DNA of 64,000 bases, taken from the NCBI GenBank assembly GCA_001804865.1, contig MHBK01000042.1:27479-91478 (forward strand), in the 5' to 3' direction. This DNA is from Lentisphaerae bacterium GWF2_57_35 (lineage in GTDB: Bacteria > Verrucomicrobiota > Kiritimatiellia > CAIQIC01 > GWF2-57-35). The notes under the pieces were generated by a model that saw only the letters and a program-made list of their open reading frames with translations, made no database searches and had not been told where the DNA came from. Of this stretch, positions 1-9,509 are shown in pieces; position 1 is the first letter of the stretch, and every line of letters starts with the position of its first letter. The translations under genes and the position numbers were made by a program.

Positions 1-912
1 CGAACCTCCGCTCCAGGAAATCTAATGCTGCTGGGAGAGCACGCCGTGCTTCACGGACATCGCGCGCTGGTCTGCGCGGCGAACCGGCGCATTCATGTCG
101 CGCTAACTCCTCGTGCGGACGATCAAATTCAAATTCGCTCCGCCTTGGGCTGTCATACCACCACCCTCGATCAACTCGCCCCGCATGGGGTTTTCCGATT
201 CGTCATGGCGTGCATAACCCGCCAAAAAGACAACCTGAAAACGGGCTTCGACCTGACGATCGACTCGGAATTCTCGCATATGGTCGGGCTGGGCTCATCG
301 GCGGCCGTCACGGTGGCGATGAACGCGGCTTTGAACGCGTGGCTGAACACGCCGATGGACTTACGCGCGTTGTTTCAAGATTCGCTGGCGGTTATCCGTG
401 AGATTCAAGGACTCGGCTCCGGCGCCGACGTTGCCGCCAGCGTCTATGGCGGAATCGTCGCCTATCGCGCCGAGCCCTTGGAGATCGAACCTCTGCCGGC
501 CACGCATCCCCTGACGGTCATCTATTCCGGCAGTAAAATGCCCACCGTGGAAGTGGTGCGCCTGGTCGAGGCCAGACGGAAGGAACAGCCGGAACTCTAT
601 GACGGCATCTTCCGCTTGATGGACCAAAGCGCAGGCCAAGCCGTGGAGGCCATTCGCCGCAACGACTGGAAGACTTTCGGCGATTTGCTCAACCTCAACC
701 AAGGTCTAATGGAAGCCCTCGGGGTCAGCAATGCCAAGCTGGCCGAGATTAACTGGGCGCTTCGCGCAGAACCCGGCATTCTCGGCTCCAAGATCTCCGG
801 CTCGGGTCTGGGCGATTGCGTCATCGGGCTCGGCTCTTCCCCGCGCGCCGACTGGCCCTATGACGTCTTGCCGGTTGAAATCTCGGCCGCCGGGGTTGAC
901 TGGAACGTTTGA
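1..912 (+). CDS. mvk: Mevalonate kinase, 5'-truncated by window edge
   Basis: Catalyses ATP-dependent phosphorylation of mevalonate to 5-phosphomevalonate in the cytoplasmic mevalonate route to isoprenoids. The frame is open from the first base and reads SAPGNLMLLGEHAVLHG, the GHMP-kinase N-terminal strand and loop, so the true start lies outside the window and the ATG at 25 is internal. The GHMP ATP-binding loop GLGSSAA follows, and the C-terminal motif 3 appears as KISGSGLGDCV. About 303 residues are visible, normal for a bacterial mevalonate kinase lacking only a few N-terminal residues. A decarboxylase of the same pathway lies on the same strand at 18890, supporting the pathway. A galactokinase or another GHMP kinase is less likely because the GEHAVLHG motif is typical of mevalonate kinase. 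Confidence 0.88.
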   Translation, partial: RTSAPGNLMLLGEHAVLHGHRALVCAANRRIHVALTPRADDQIQIRSALGCHTTTLDQLAPHGVFRFVMACITRQKDNLKTGFDLTIDSEFSHMVGLGSSAAVTVAMNAALNAWLNTPMDLRALFQDSLAVIREIQGLGSGADVAASVYGGIVAYRAEPLEIEPLPATHPLTVIYSGSKMPTVEVVRLVEARRKEQPELYDGIFRLMDQSAGQAVEAIRRNDWKTFGDLLNLNQGLMEALGVSNAKLAEINWALRAEPGILGSKISGSGLGDCVIGLGSSPRADWPYDVLPVEISAAGVDWNV

Positions 913-916
913 CCTT

Positions 917-985
917 TTACTCGTAGCCGCGTCCGTGAGGACGTGGTTTCTTTTCCACCGCCTTGCGGCCTGTCTCTTATACATG
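917..985 (-). repeat. GC hairpin plus TGTATAAGAGACAG repeat, copy 1
   Basis: Downstream of mvk lies a GC-rich hairpin (GTAGCCGCGTCCGTGAGGAC), then a second short GC stem, then CTGTCTCTTATACA on the plus strand. The 14-base core recurs at about 9452 and, with one mismatch, at about 11141. Each copy points toward the stop codon of the adjacent gene, about 40-57 bases away. The first hairpin has a close relative near 58550. Confidence 0.55.
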
Positions 986-1132
986 GAATCTGGAATAAGG
1001 AGCCTGGGGATTGCCGGCGAATTCATCCATGAGGCGCAGTGTTACATCCAACTGGGAATGGTCAGGTTGAGAGAACGCTTGCTTGAGGCGCTGATAACAG
1101 GACTCGCCCAAAGTTCCACCCGCCGCTAACCC

Positions 1133-1371
1133 GCATTTCTCACCGCCCGGTGAGAAATGCGCCCCTCCGGGGCCGCCGCGTGAGGTCGCGTTCCGCGCCC
1201 AACCGCGTGAGGCCACGTTGCCGTGTCCAACGCGGCTCACGTGGCGCGGTCACGCGATGATGCGCCCCGATAAAATCGGGACGCAAACGGGGTAGCCACG
1301 TTCGCGGTGTCGGAAGACACCGCGTCACGTCTTTCGGCAGGGCGGGTTGCCCTAAACCGCCCTGCCGAAAG
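1133..1371. repeat. Cluster of palindromic hairpins (REP-like)
   Basis: This gene-free interval between mvk and the next gene (913-1485) holds at least three strong inverted repeats. At 1133-1160 there is a 12-bp perfect stem (GCATTTCTCACC with its complement) and a 4-base loop. Around 1303-1324 there is a 9-bp stem (CGCGGTGTC/GACACCGCG). At 1331-1371 there is a 15-bp perfect stem (CTTTCGGCAGGGCGG) with an 11-base loop. Between them are two imperfect direct repeats starting CCGCGTGAGG. No credible coding sequence was seen. The pattern resembles bacterial REP/BIME clusters or stacked terminators. Confidence 0.6.
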
Positions 1372-1485
1372 CGCTCTCCGGTCCCCTCGCTTAATCGAAG
1401 AGATGGAGATACATTTAGGCAGGTGCAAAGCAGTGGGATGATTAACGAGGCTCCACAGCAGGGGGCAAGTTGAAAGGGGCAAGTC

Positions 1486-2052
1486 ATGGATAACACATCT
1501 CGGAAGCCGTTGTGGGCAGTTTTCTCGGGTCTATCGGTGCTCATTCTCGGATGGATGGATTGGCAGACGGGGTACGAACTGAATTTCTCCGTGTTCTATT
1601 TCATTCCAATATCCGTTGGCGCCTGGAGCCTTGGGTTAGGGGGTGCAGTAATCTTGTCGCTGTTGAGCGCTTTGATATGGTTTGGAGCCGATATCTTGGC
1701 CGGACATGTGTACTCTTCTCCTGTTTTTGCCGTATGGAATACCGGAATTCGTCTTGTGTCATTCCTGGCCATGGGCTGGTCGGTGTCCATGATGCAACAG
1801 GCTTTGGTTCGCGAACAACGCACGGCGGAATCTCTGCGGAGAGCCCTTTCAGAGGTTAAAGTGCTCGAGTCTTTTCTCCCCATATGCGCCCAGTGCAAGA
1901 AAATCCGCAGCAAGGAAGGCGCGTGGGAGCAGTTGGAATCCTACATTTCGCAGCATGCCAATACGAAGTTCTCGCATGGCTATTGCCCGGAGTGCATGCG
2001 AAAAATATTGGAAGCGGCCGGATTGACTGAAAAGGACATTGATTCGTTATAA
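1486..2052 (+). CDS. Membrane-anchored sensor-like protein with zinc-ribbon-like tail
   Basis: 188 residues. The N-terminal ~110 residues form about four hydrophobic helices. A short helical linker (residues 108-125) follows, then a C-terminal segment with FLPICAQCKKIR and HGYCPECMRK, two CxxC-type pairs. In my recollection this FLPIC.CKKIRD....W..LE.YI segment is found at the ends of PAS, response-regulator and kinase-type signalling proteins. Here the membrane domain is joined directly to it, with no kinase or receiver domain. The ATG follows GGGGCAAGTC, a plausible ribosome-binding site. The gene converges with mnmA, the stops being 11 bases apart. Function is unknown; a redox or metal-sensing role is possible but is only inference. 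Confidence 0.6.
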   Translation: MDNTSRKPLWAVFSGLSVLILGWMDWQTGYELNFSVFYFIPISVGAWSLGLGGAVILSLLSALIWFGADILAGHVYSSPVFAVWNTGIRLVSFLAMGWSVSMMQQALVREQRTAESLRRALSEVKVLESFLPICAQCKKIRSKEGAWEQLESYISQHANTKFSHGYCPECMRKILEAAGLTEKDIDSL

Positions 2053-2063
2053 AGCGGCGGCGG

Positions 2064-3173
2064 CTACATGCCGGCGATCCAACCGCCGCCCAGCACTTCG
2101 TCTCCACGATAGAAGACGCCGGCCTGGCCGGGTGTGATGGCAAATTGGGAAACCGGAAAACGAACCTGAACACGATTGGCCGTTAGTTTTTCCAAGACAC
2201 AAGGAACTGCTTTCTGCCGGTAGCGAAGACGCACTTCATATTCTCCGGGCGAAGGCTCTTCGGCGATCCACCGAACCGCTTCAATTTCACAGGCCGCCGC
2301 CATGACCTCGTCCCGGCGAGCTACCACCAAAGTATTATCCTTCGGCCGCAATTCCTTCACATACAGCTTTTCGCAGCCCCCGCCAATTCCCAGCCCCTCC
2401 CTTTGTCCTATGGTGTAAAACAGCAGGCCCCGATGCCGACCGAGGATCGTTCCATTCAGATCGACCATTGGTCCAGGTTGAGCCTCAGAGGCTTTAAAGA
2501 GCGGGGAATAGTCGTCGCTTTCGATAAAATCCTGACTTTCGGGCCGGTCGGCCCAATCGGCAAACCCATTCTCACGGGCCAGGGCAACCACCTCCGGTTT
2601 GGTCATGTCGCCGAGAGGAAAAATCAACTGTCGAAGCACGGCCTGATCCAATTGCGCTAAAAAGTAGGACTGGTCTTTTAGCGGGTCAACGCCTTTCAGC
2701 AAGCGATGGACGCCCGCCTTTTCGTCATGCCGAATCCGGGCGTAGTGACCGGTAGCAAAGTAATCGAACTCCAAGCCCATCTCGCGGCTTTTCTCCAGCA
2801 ACAGACCGAATTTCATGTCGCGATTGCACACGACGCAGGGGTTTGGCGTGCGGCCGGACAAATATTCCTGCCGAAAATAACCCAAAACCCGGTGCTTATA
2901 TTCTTCCGCCAAAGGAACCGTCACATGCCGGATTCTCAACAAGTCGGCGGCGCGTTGGGCCAGAGCGATGTCCTCGGCTTCGCCTGGACCGTAACATCCG
3001 GATCGGTGGGTTGTGCTCTTCAACTCGACCGAGTTGTCCCATATCTGCATCGTGATCCCAATCACGTGATAACCCTGCCGTACAAGAAGCCAGGCGGCCA
3101 CGGTAGAGTCGACGCCTCCGCTGAGGCCTACGGCTACGCACCTTCGAGGAGGTGTGGAATCCATTTCATTCAT
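2064..3173 (-). CDS. mnmA: tRNA-specific 2-thiouridylase MnmA
   Basis: Installs the 2-thio group on U34 of Glu, Gln and Lys tRNAs using sulfur relayed from a cysteine desulfurase. The N-terminus carries the PP-loop GLSGGVDSTVAAWLL. NPCVVCNRDMKFG holds the first catalytic cysteine, ATGHYARI is conserved, and the second catalytic cysteine should lie in the RSGCYGPGEAEDIA/GGGCEKLYV area, though I did not align it. The C-terminal beta-barrel ends GQAGVFYRGDEVLGGGWI, typical of the family. About 369 residues, the usual length. I chose the ATG at 3173; an in-frame TTG at 3212 and an ATG at 3164 are alternatives because the spacing from the SGGVDS loop does not decide. It sits beside sulfur-amino-acid genes but is a separate tRNA-modification function. 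Confidence 0.93.
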   Translation of the reverse strand: MNEMDSTPPRRCVAVGLSGGVDSTVAAWLLVRQGYHVIGITMQIWDNSVELKSTTHRSGCYGPGEAEDIALAQRAADLLRIRHVTVPLAEEYKHRVLGYFRQEYLSGRTPNPCVVCNRDMKFGLLLEKSREMGLEFDYFATGHYARIRHDEKAGVHRLLKGVDPLKDQSYFLAQLDQAVLRQLIFPLGDMTKPEVVALARENGFADWADRPESQDFIESDDYSPLFKASEAQPGPMVDLNGTILGRHRGLLFYTIGQREGLGIGGGCEKLYVKELRPKDNTLVVARRDEVMAAACEIEAVRWIAEEPSPGEYEVRLRYRQKAVPCVLEKLTANRVQVRFPVSQFAITPGQAGVFYRGDEVLGGGWIAGM

Positions 3174-3246
3174 AAACTTTTTCGGCCTTCGTATTTTCGC
3201 GGGCGTCGACAAGCGACGCCCCTATAAAAGGGAATGGAGAGACAGC

Positions 3247-4392
3247 TCATGATTCAGCCTTTAAGGCTTGAACAAGATCCTCCTCCAAATCGTCCCCGTT
3301 TTCCAACCCCACTGAAAGGCGGATTAAATTGTCATGGATTCCGCGGCGCGCGCGTTCGGAGGGCGACATGGAGGCATGAGTCATTTTCGGCGGATAGCAA
3401 GCCAGCGACTCCACCCCGCCTAAACTTTCGGCAAGCATAAAAATTTTCACCTGCGCAAAGAATCGCTCCACCGCCTCGGAGCCTCCGGCCAACTCGATGC
3501 CGATCATGCCGCCGAAGCCGGTCATTTGCCGGCGGGCCAATTCATGCTGCGGATGGCTGTTCAAGCCGGGATAATACACGCGCGAAACCGCGGGATGTTT
3601 TTCCAGCTTCTGCGCCAGCCGCAAGGCATTCCGTTCGTGCTCGCGCATACGGACGTGCAAGGTGCGCAGCCCCCGCAAGACCAGCCAGCAATCCCACGGC
3701 CCCGGCACGGCGCCGGCGGCATTCTGGTAGAACTTGATCTTCTGGTACAGTTCATCGGAATTCGCGATCGCGGCGCCGCCAATGACGTCGCTGTGGCCGC
3801 CGAGATATTTGGTCGTGCTGTGCACCACCACATCCGCGCCCCATTCCAGCGGGCGCTGAAAATAGGGAGTCGCAAACGTGTTGTCCACGGCGAGCAAGAT
3901 GCCCCGCTCGTGCGCCAGTTCTGCCAGAGCGCCGATATCCGCCAGCTTCAAAAGAGGATTGGTCGGGGTTTCGATCCAGAGCAGCTTGGTTGTGGATTTC
4001 AGCGCCGCCTTGAACGCATCGGGCTCCGAGATTTCCGCATAATCGGTTTCCAGGCCCCACGGGCGGAACACCTGCTCGAACAGGCGGTAGGAGCCGCCGT
4101 AAATATCGTTGCCGGCTACAACATGATCGCCAGGCTTTAAAGTCTGGAGCACCGCGGTAGCAGCGGCCACGCCCGATGCAAAAGCCAGTCCGTGCCGGCC
4201 TCCTTCCAGCGAAGCCAACGCCGTTTCCAAGGCCTGGCGCGTCGGGTTGCCGGTGCGGGAATATTCAAAGCCGCGCGGCTTGCCGATGGCGTCCTGTTCG
4301 TAGGTGGAAGTTTGATAAACCGGCACGGTCACCGACCCGGTGGCCGGATCGGATTCCTGCCCATCGTGGATGGCTTTGGTTTCAAATCTCAT
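3247..4392 (-). CDS. Cystathionine gamma-synthase / gamma-lyase (PLP)
   Basis: A Cys/Met-metabolism PLP enzyme of about 381 residues. Visible signatures are YSRTGNPTR near the N-terminus, FASGVAAATAVL, the aspartate segment LLAVDNTFATPY, the PLP-lysine motif STTKYLGGHSD, and the C-terminal RLSVGLENGDDL. Such enzymes either make cystathionine from an activated homoserine (MetB) or split it to cysteine (gamma-lyase). Because it overlaps cystathionine beta-synthase by 11 bases and has its own GGAAGAG ribosome-binding site inside that gene, reverse transsulfuration to cysteine is the best guess. The ATG at 4392 was chosen over an upstream in-frame start for that reason and because MRFETKAIHDG is a normal N-terminus. 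Sequence alone does not separate synthase from lyase. Confidence 0.88.
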   Translation of the reverse strand: MRFETKAIHDGQESDPATGSVTVPVYQTSTYEQDAIGKPRGFEYSRTGNPTRQALETALASLEGGRHGLAFASGVAAATAVLQTLKPGDHVVAGNDIYGGSYRLFEQVFRPWGLETDYAEISEPDAFKAALKSTTKLLWIETPTNPLLKLADIGALAELAHERGILLAVDNTFATPYFQRPLEWGADVVVHSTTKYLGGHSDVIGGAAIANSDELYQKIKFYQNAAGAVPGPWDCWLVLRGLRTLHVRMREHERNALRLAQKLEKHPAVSRVYYPGLNSHPQHELARRQMTGFGGMIGIELAGGSEAVERFFAQVKIFMLAESLGGVESLACYPPKMTHASMSPSERARRGIHDNLIRLSVGLENGDDLEEDLVQALKAES

Positions 4393-5779
4393 AAGCGCTC
4401 TTCCAAGTAACTTCTTCAACCAAGGCATTCTGTCCCACCCAGGAAGAGATCAAATCGGCCCGGGTAATCAGGCCGATTCCTTTCCCGTCCTGCGTGACGA
4501 TAATCCCCGGTTCGCCGGCCATCAAAACCCGATAAGCCTCCGACAAATCCGTTTTTTCGTCCAGGCTGGGCAACGGCTTGGACATCACGACGCCGATTTC
4601 CTGGTTGGCAATGTCTATCCCATCGTGAAGAACTTTCATCACCGACGACTCGCTGATGCTGCCCACCGTTTTGTCATTCTCGATTACCGGCAATTGGGAA
4701 ATATTATACGCCTGCATCAGACTGATGGCCTTCGCCAGCTTGTCATGAATCGACACGCTAATGAGCGTCTTCAAATACATCTTGCTCTTCAAAACCGTCC
4801 CGATAGGAATCGATTGCTTTTCACGGCCTTCCCAGAATCCGTTTTTTTGCATCCACTCGTCAGAGTAAATCTTGCTGATATAGTTGCGTCCGGTATCCGG
4901 CAATAGCACCACGATCTGCCGGGGCGACGCAAGGCGTCGCGCATATTTGAGCGCCGCCGCCACGGCCGTTCCCGACGAACCGCCGACTAAAAGCCCCTCT
5001 TCACGGGCCAGTCGCCGGGCCGTATTGAACGACTCCCGGTCGTTGACCCGGATCATTTCGTCGACGATTTGCCGGTTGAAGGTCTTGGGAATAAAATCTT
5101 CGCCAATGCCTTCCACCTTGTAGGAACGCGGAGCATCGCCCGAAAGAATGGAGCCCTCCGGATCGGCGCCTACAATCACGACGTTCGGATTTTTCTCTTT
5201 AAGATAGCGCGCGGTTCCGGAAATCGTGCCGCCGGTTCCCATCCCGGCCACGAACACCTCGACTTGCCCCTGCGAATCTTCCCAAATTTCCGGTCCGGTG
5301 GTCATGTAATGAATCAAAGGATTGTTGGGGTTCACAAACTGGTTGGGGCGGAACGAGCCGGGGATTTCCCGAGCCAGCCGGTCAGCCACCCCGTTGTAGC
5401 TTTCCGGGGAATCGGGCGGTACATTCGTCGCCGTAATCACCACTTCCGCCCCATAGGCCCGAAGCAGACTGACCTTGTCCTCGCTCATCTTGTCCGGCAT
5501 CACCACGATCAACCGGTACCCTTTGACCGCCGCCGCCAGCGCGAGCCCAACGCCGGTGTTCCCGGCGGTCGCTTCGATAATCGTACCGCCGGGCTTCAGC
5601 AAGCCTTCCTTCTCCGCCATCTCGATCATCGCCTTCCCGATGCGGTCCTTTACGCTGCCGCCGGGATTCAAGAACTCGGCTTTAACGTAAACAGGCGATT
5701 CAATTCCCTTCGTGATTCGGTTTAATCGAATCAGCGGAGTGTTTCCAATCGCGCGCAATATGGAATTGTATTGAGACAT
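4382..5779 (-). CDS. cbs: Cystathionine beta-synthase with CBS-domain pair
   Basis: Condenses serine (or O-acetylserine) with homocysteine to cystathionine. 465 residues. The fold-type II PLP domain spans about 1-320: NPGGSVKDRIG carries the PLP lysine K44, EATAGNTGVGLA is the substrate loop, GMGTGGTISGTARYL binds the PLP phosphate, and VGGSSGTAVAAAL is the C-terminal serine loop. Residues about 335-460 form two CBS motifs (VSIHDKLAKAISLM and EKTDLSEAYRVLM), a Bateman module that may bind adenosyl ligands. Length and CBS pair favour cystathionine beta-synthase over cysteine synthase; a separate short CysK is encoded at 9510. First gene of a two-gene unit with the downstream gamma-lyase/synthase. 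Confidence 0.9.
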   Translation of the reverse strand: MSQYNSILRAIGNTPLIRLNRITKGIESPVYVKAEFLNPGGSVKDRIGKAMIEMAEKEGLLKPGGTIIEATAGNTGVGLALAAAVKGYRLIVVMPDKMSEDKVSLLRAYGAEVVITATNVPPDSPESYNGVADRLAREIPGSFRPNQFVNPNNPLIHYMTTGPEIWEDSQGQVEVFVAGMGTGGTISGTARYLKEKNPNVVIVGADPEGSILSGDAPRSYKVEGIGEDFIPKTFNRQIVDEMIRVNDRESFNTARRLAREEGLLVGGSSGTAVAAALKYARRLASPRQIVVLLPDTGRNYISKIYSDEWMQKNGFWEGREKQSIPIGTVLKSKMYLKTLISVSIHDKLAKAISLMQAYNISQLPVIENDKTVGSISESSVMKVLHDGIDIANQEIGVVMSKPLPSLDEKTDLSEAYRVLMAGEPGIIVTQDGKGIGLITRADLISSWVGQNALVEEVTWKSAYEI

Positions 5780-5832
5780 ATTTTTAACATCTTTCGAAAG
5801 CGGATCGGGTTCACGCAGCGCTGAAAGAAAGA

Positions 5833-5852
5833 ACGGGGCCAGGTGGCCCCGT
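5833..5852 (-). terminator. Intrinsic terminator after metY
   Basis: Directly downstream of the metY stop, the minus strand reads an 8-9 bp perfect stem (ACGGGGCC/GGCCCCGT) followed by a T-rich run TTCTTTCTTTC. It separates the metY transcript from the cbs-gamma-lyase unit. Confidence 0.65.
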
Positions 5853-5870
5853 CTCCAAAACGGGAACCGA

Positions 5871-7271
<1,401 letters not shown>

Positions 7272-7375
7272 CTATTACATGACGCGCATGAACAAGCCTC
7301 CCCTGCCGGGCGAACTACAACACATTCCGTTTCCAACCCGCATACTGACGAATAACAAAACGTTCATAGGCATCC

Positions 7376-7819
7376 TTAAATCACGTAATCGAGCGCCGTA
7401 TCGCGCTCCATGAGCTTTTGCCGCTCAACAATGCTTTGCAGCGTAATCGACCGCATGGCTTCCGAAATCTTTTGAGTAAGCTCCGACCAAACCCCCTGCA
7501 TCACGCATTCCCCCCTACGCTTGCACTTTTCCGGAACCGACACGCAATCGACCAGTACCGAGTCGCCTTCCACGGCATCCAAAATATCTTTCAGCGTCAC
7601 CAAAGCCGGTTCGCGAGTGAGCATGAATCCTCCCTTGGCCCCCCGGGTCACCGTCACCAAGCCGGCAGACTTCAACGGGTTGACTACTTGCCAAAGGTAT
7701 TTTTCTGAAATCGCCTGCCGATGAGCGATATCGTTTAGGGATAAGGCCTCTCCATCGCCATGCAGAGCCAGATCCAGCATAAACCGAACTCCATATCTAC
7801 CTTTCGTCGAAATCTTCAT
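7376..7819 (-). CDS. Rrf2/IscR-type regulator with Fe-S cysteine triad
   Basis: 147-residue winged-helix repressor. MKISTKGRYGVRFMLDLA is the canonical Rrf2 N-terminus, followed by the recognition helix region KYLWQVVNPLKSAGL and the wing RGAKGGFML. Three cysteines (C92, C99, C105; CX6CX5C) sit where IscR/NsrR proteins ligate a [2Fe-2S] or [4Fe-4S] cluster, so it probably senses Fe-S or redox state. An in-frame GTG lies 4 codons upstream, but the ATG at 7819 gives the standard N-terminus. The region between it and hydE contains ATACT-N13-AGTAT around a CTATAG centre, a plausible operator for itself and perhaps for divergent hydE. Confidence 0.86.
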   Translation of the reverse strand: MKISTKGRYGVRFMLDLALHGDGEALSLNDIAHRQAISEKYLWQVVNPLKSAGLVTVTRGAKGGFMLTREPALVTLKDILDAVEGDSVLVDCVSVPEKCKRRGECVMQGVWSELTQKISEAMRSITLQSIVERQKLMERDTALDYVI

Positions 7820-7831
7820 TTTTTTATACAC

Positions 7832-7862
7832 CCCATACTCTATAGATATGCTAGTATATGAT
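7832..7862. promoter_or_regulatory. Candidate Rrf2 operator between the regulator and hydE
   Basis: AT-rich dyad ATACT-N13-AGTAT enclosing CTATAG, just upstream of the Fe-S Rrf2 gene and divergent to hydE. A CTATAG-centred sequence also lies upstream of the second Rrf2 gene (about 10965-10972). This is pattern resemblance only. Confidence 0.3.
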
Positions 7863-7942
7863 TAATTCGTACTTTGTAAAGTGGCTTTTTGAAAAAATAT
7901 AATTATCCGGTATTATTCAACCGTCTCGTTTAAAGATGATTT

Positions 7943-8968
7943 ATGACACATTCATTCGACAAAGAATTTGCGCTCCGCGGCCTCTCTGCGACCGGCCAGG
8001 AGCTTTCCGACTTATATCGCGAAGCCGACTCTCTGCGGCGGCAAACCATGAGCGACGCCGTGTACATCCGCGGCATTATCGAATTCTCCAACGTGTGCCA
8101 CAACGATTGCCTCTATTGCGGCATCCGCGCCGGCAACCGGAACGTGACGCGCTACGTCATCCCCGCCGAAGAGATCATGGCGACCGTTCGGCAAATGCCC
8201 GGCATGGGCCAGACCACGGTCGTCCTCCAGTCCGGAGAATCGCAGGCGTACAGCGATCAGGAATTCGGACAGTTGATCGAGCGGATAAAAACCGAAACAT
8301 CCTTGGCCGTCACCGTCTCCGCCGGCAATCGACCGAGAGACGTATATCGCTATTGGAAAGAGTGCGGAATGGATCGGTACTTGATCCGTTTCGAAACCAG
8401 CGATCCGAAGCTGTTCCACTATTTGCATCCCGATTGCCTGCTTTCCGAGAGGCTAAATTGCCTGCATGTCCTGCGCGAGCTCGGAGTGCAAGCGGGCAGC
8501 GGCTTCATGATCGGAGTGCCGGGAGAAACCTTGGACATCCTGGCCGACAACATTCTGCTCTGCCGGGAACTCGAACTCGACATGATCGGCATCGGGCCGT
8601 TCATCCCCCACCCCGACACGCCGCTGGCCGAAGAAAAAAACGCCTATGCGTCGGACTCCGAAATGTTCTTCAAGGCCTTGGCGGTTTTGCGCCTCTTCAA
8701 CCCCGACGCCCACATCCCGGCAACGACCGCTTTCGACGCGGTCTTCCCCGGCAAAGGCCGCAACCTCGCCCTGCAGCGCGGCGCCAACGTCTTCATGCCG
8801 AACAGCACCCCGGCCCAATACCGCGAGCACTATCAACTCTACCCCGGCAAACCCTGCATCGCCGAAACCTCGGACCAATGCGCCCACTGCGTCCTCGCCC
8901 GCATCCGCGCGATCGACCGCACGATCGGAACCGGACCGGGCCATTCGATCCGACAAAAAAGCAAATAA
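7943..8968 (+). CDS. hydE: [FeFe]-hydrogenase H-cluster maturase HydE
   Basis: Radical SAM enzyme that helps build the diiron subcluster of [FeFe] hydrogenase. 341 residues. IIEFSNVCHNDCLYCGIR contains the CxxxCxxC cluster motif (C52, C56, C59), followed by LQSGESQAY, FETSDP and a C-terminal CX7CX2C (CIAETSDQCAHC), the second-cluster motif of many HydE proteins. The nearest alternatives are BioB and PylB; the C-terminal cysteines and GIGPFIPHPDTPL favour HydE. No hydF, hydG or hydrogenase structural gene is in this window. Divergent from the Fe-S Rrf2 regulator gene, which suggests Fe-S- or redox-linked control. The ribosome-binding site is weak. Confidence 0.85.
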   Translation: MTHSFDKEFALRGLSATGQELSDLYREADSLRRQTMSDAVYIRGIIEFSNVCHNDCLYCGIRAGNRNVTRYVIPAEEIMATVRQMPGMGQTTVVLQSGESQAYSDQEFGQLIERIKTETSLAVTVSAGNRPRDVYRYWKECGMDRYLIRFETSDPKLFHYLHPDCLLSERLNCLHVLRELGVQAGSGFMIGVPGETLDILADNILLCRELELDMIGIGPFIPHPDTPLAEEKNAYASDSEMFFKALAVLRLFNPDAHIPATTAFDAVFPGKGRNLALQRGANVFMPNSTPAQYREHYQLYPGKPCIAETSDQCAHCVLARIRAIDRTIGTGPGHSIRQKSK

Positions 8969-9096
8969 GGGTTGGCGAAACGACTGCGACCTTGAGCCCT
9001 AATCGACCAACACCGCTTTCTACCTTGGCCGCAGCCGCCGCCTTTCAGCCAAAAGAAAGGCATTCCATTTGTGACACGCTGTGGTAGTGTTCTTCC

Positions 9097-9293
9097 ATGA
9101 ACTTGGCAGATTACATTTCTGTGGACTCAAGCGTATGTCACGGCAAGGCCTGCTAAAGGGAACCCGCGTTATGGTCTCGGTGATACTCGACAATCTGGCG
9201 GCAGGGATATCCCCGGAAGATATACGCCGCGCGGAGCTTGCTATTCGTCACAAGGGGTTGCAACTCCTACAGAAAACGCGAAGACTTTTTTAA
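9097..9293 (+). pseudogene. Frameshifted DUF433-type antitoxin remnant
   Basis: The ATG at 9097 begins MNLADYISVDSSVCHGKAC, then a stop. One base out of frame the sequence continues KGTRVMVSVILDNLAAGISP. Joined, these give the classic DUF433 N-terminal half (DYI..DP.VCHGKPCIKGTRI.VS.ILDNLAAG.SPEEI), so a single-base deletion near 9153 split the gene. After SPEDI the match is lost and the sequence runs into a dispersed CTCCTACAGAAAA repeat, so the 3' part is also gone. DUF433 proteins are usually antitoxins paired with a PIN-like DUF5615 toxin; none is seen here. Confidence 0.6.
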
Positions 9294-9439
9294 AGAAACT
9301 CCATCTCTTTCTATTCGTTGCCAACAACTCTTCTTCTCCTTTGCGACCTTTGCGCGGCTTGGCTCTGCGGCCTTTGCGTTGAAATTCTTCGTTGTTTTCT
9401 TCGGTTGCGGTTTTGCTGTGCTCTTTTGTGACAGGCCGG

Positions 9440-9485
9440 GGTCTAGAATTTGTGTATAAGAGACAGGCGGGTCGCCTCGGCTCCA
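9440..9485 (+). repeat. TGTATAAGAGACAG repeat, copy 2
   Basis: Contains TGTGTATAAGAGACAG followed by a GC-rich stem and CGGCTCC, 43 bases beyond the cysK stop and pointing toward it. The core is identical to 16 of the 19 bases of the Tn5 mosaic end, but flanking bases differ from library adapters. Confidence 0.5.
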
Positions 9486-9509
9486 GCAGAAACAGCCAAT
9501 GCAGTTTTC

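Larger units (their letters stand above)
8969..9509. other. Gene-poor interval with repeats
   Basis: Apart from the DUF433 remnant, this stretch contains a CTCCTACAGAAAA element (about 9266-9278), a pyrimidine-rich region with repeated CCTTTGCG units (9335-9390), and a TGTATAAGAGACAG core (9452-9467). No other coding sequence is supported. Confidence 0.5.

Noticed and set aside
968..985. Nextera-type adapter contamination at the TGTATAAGAGACAG sites
   Set aside because: Not fully excluded, but the sequence beyond the core does not continue as adapter and all three sites share orientation toward a gene end and a GC-rich flank.
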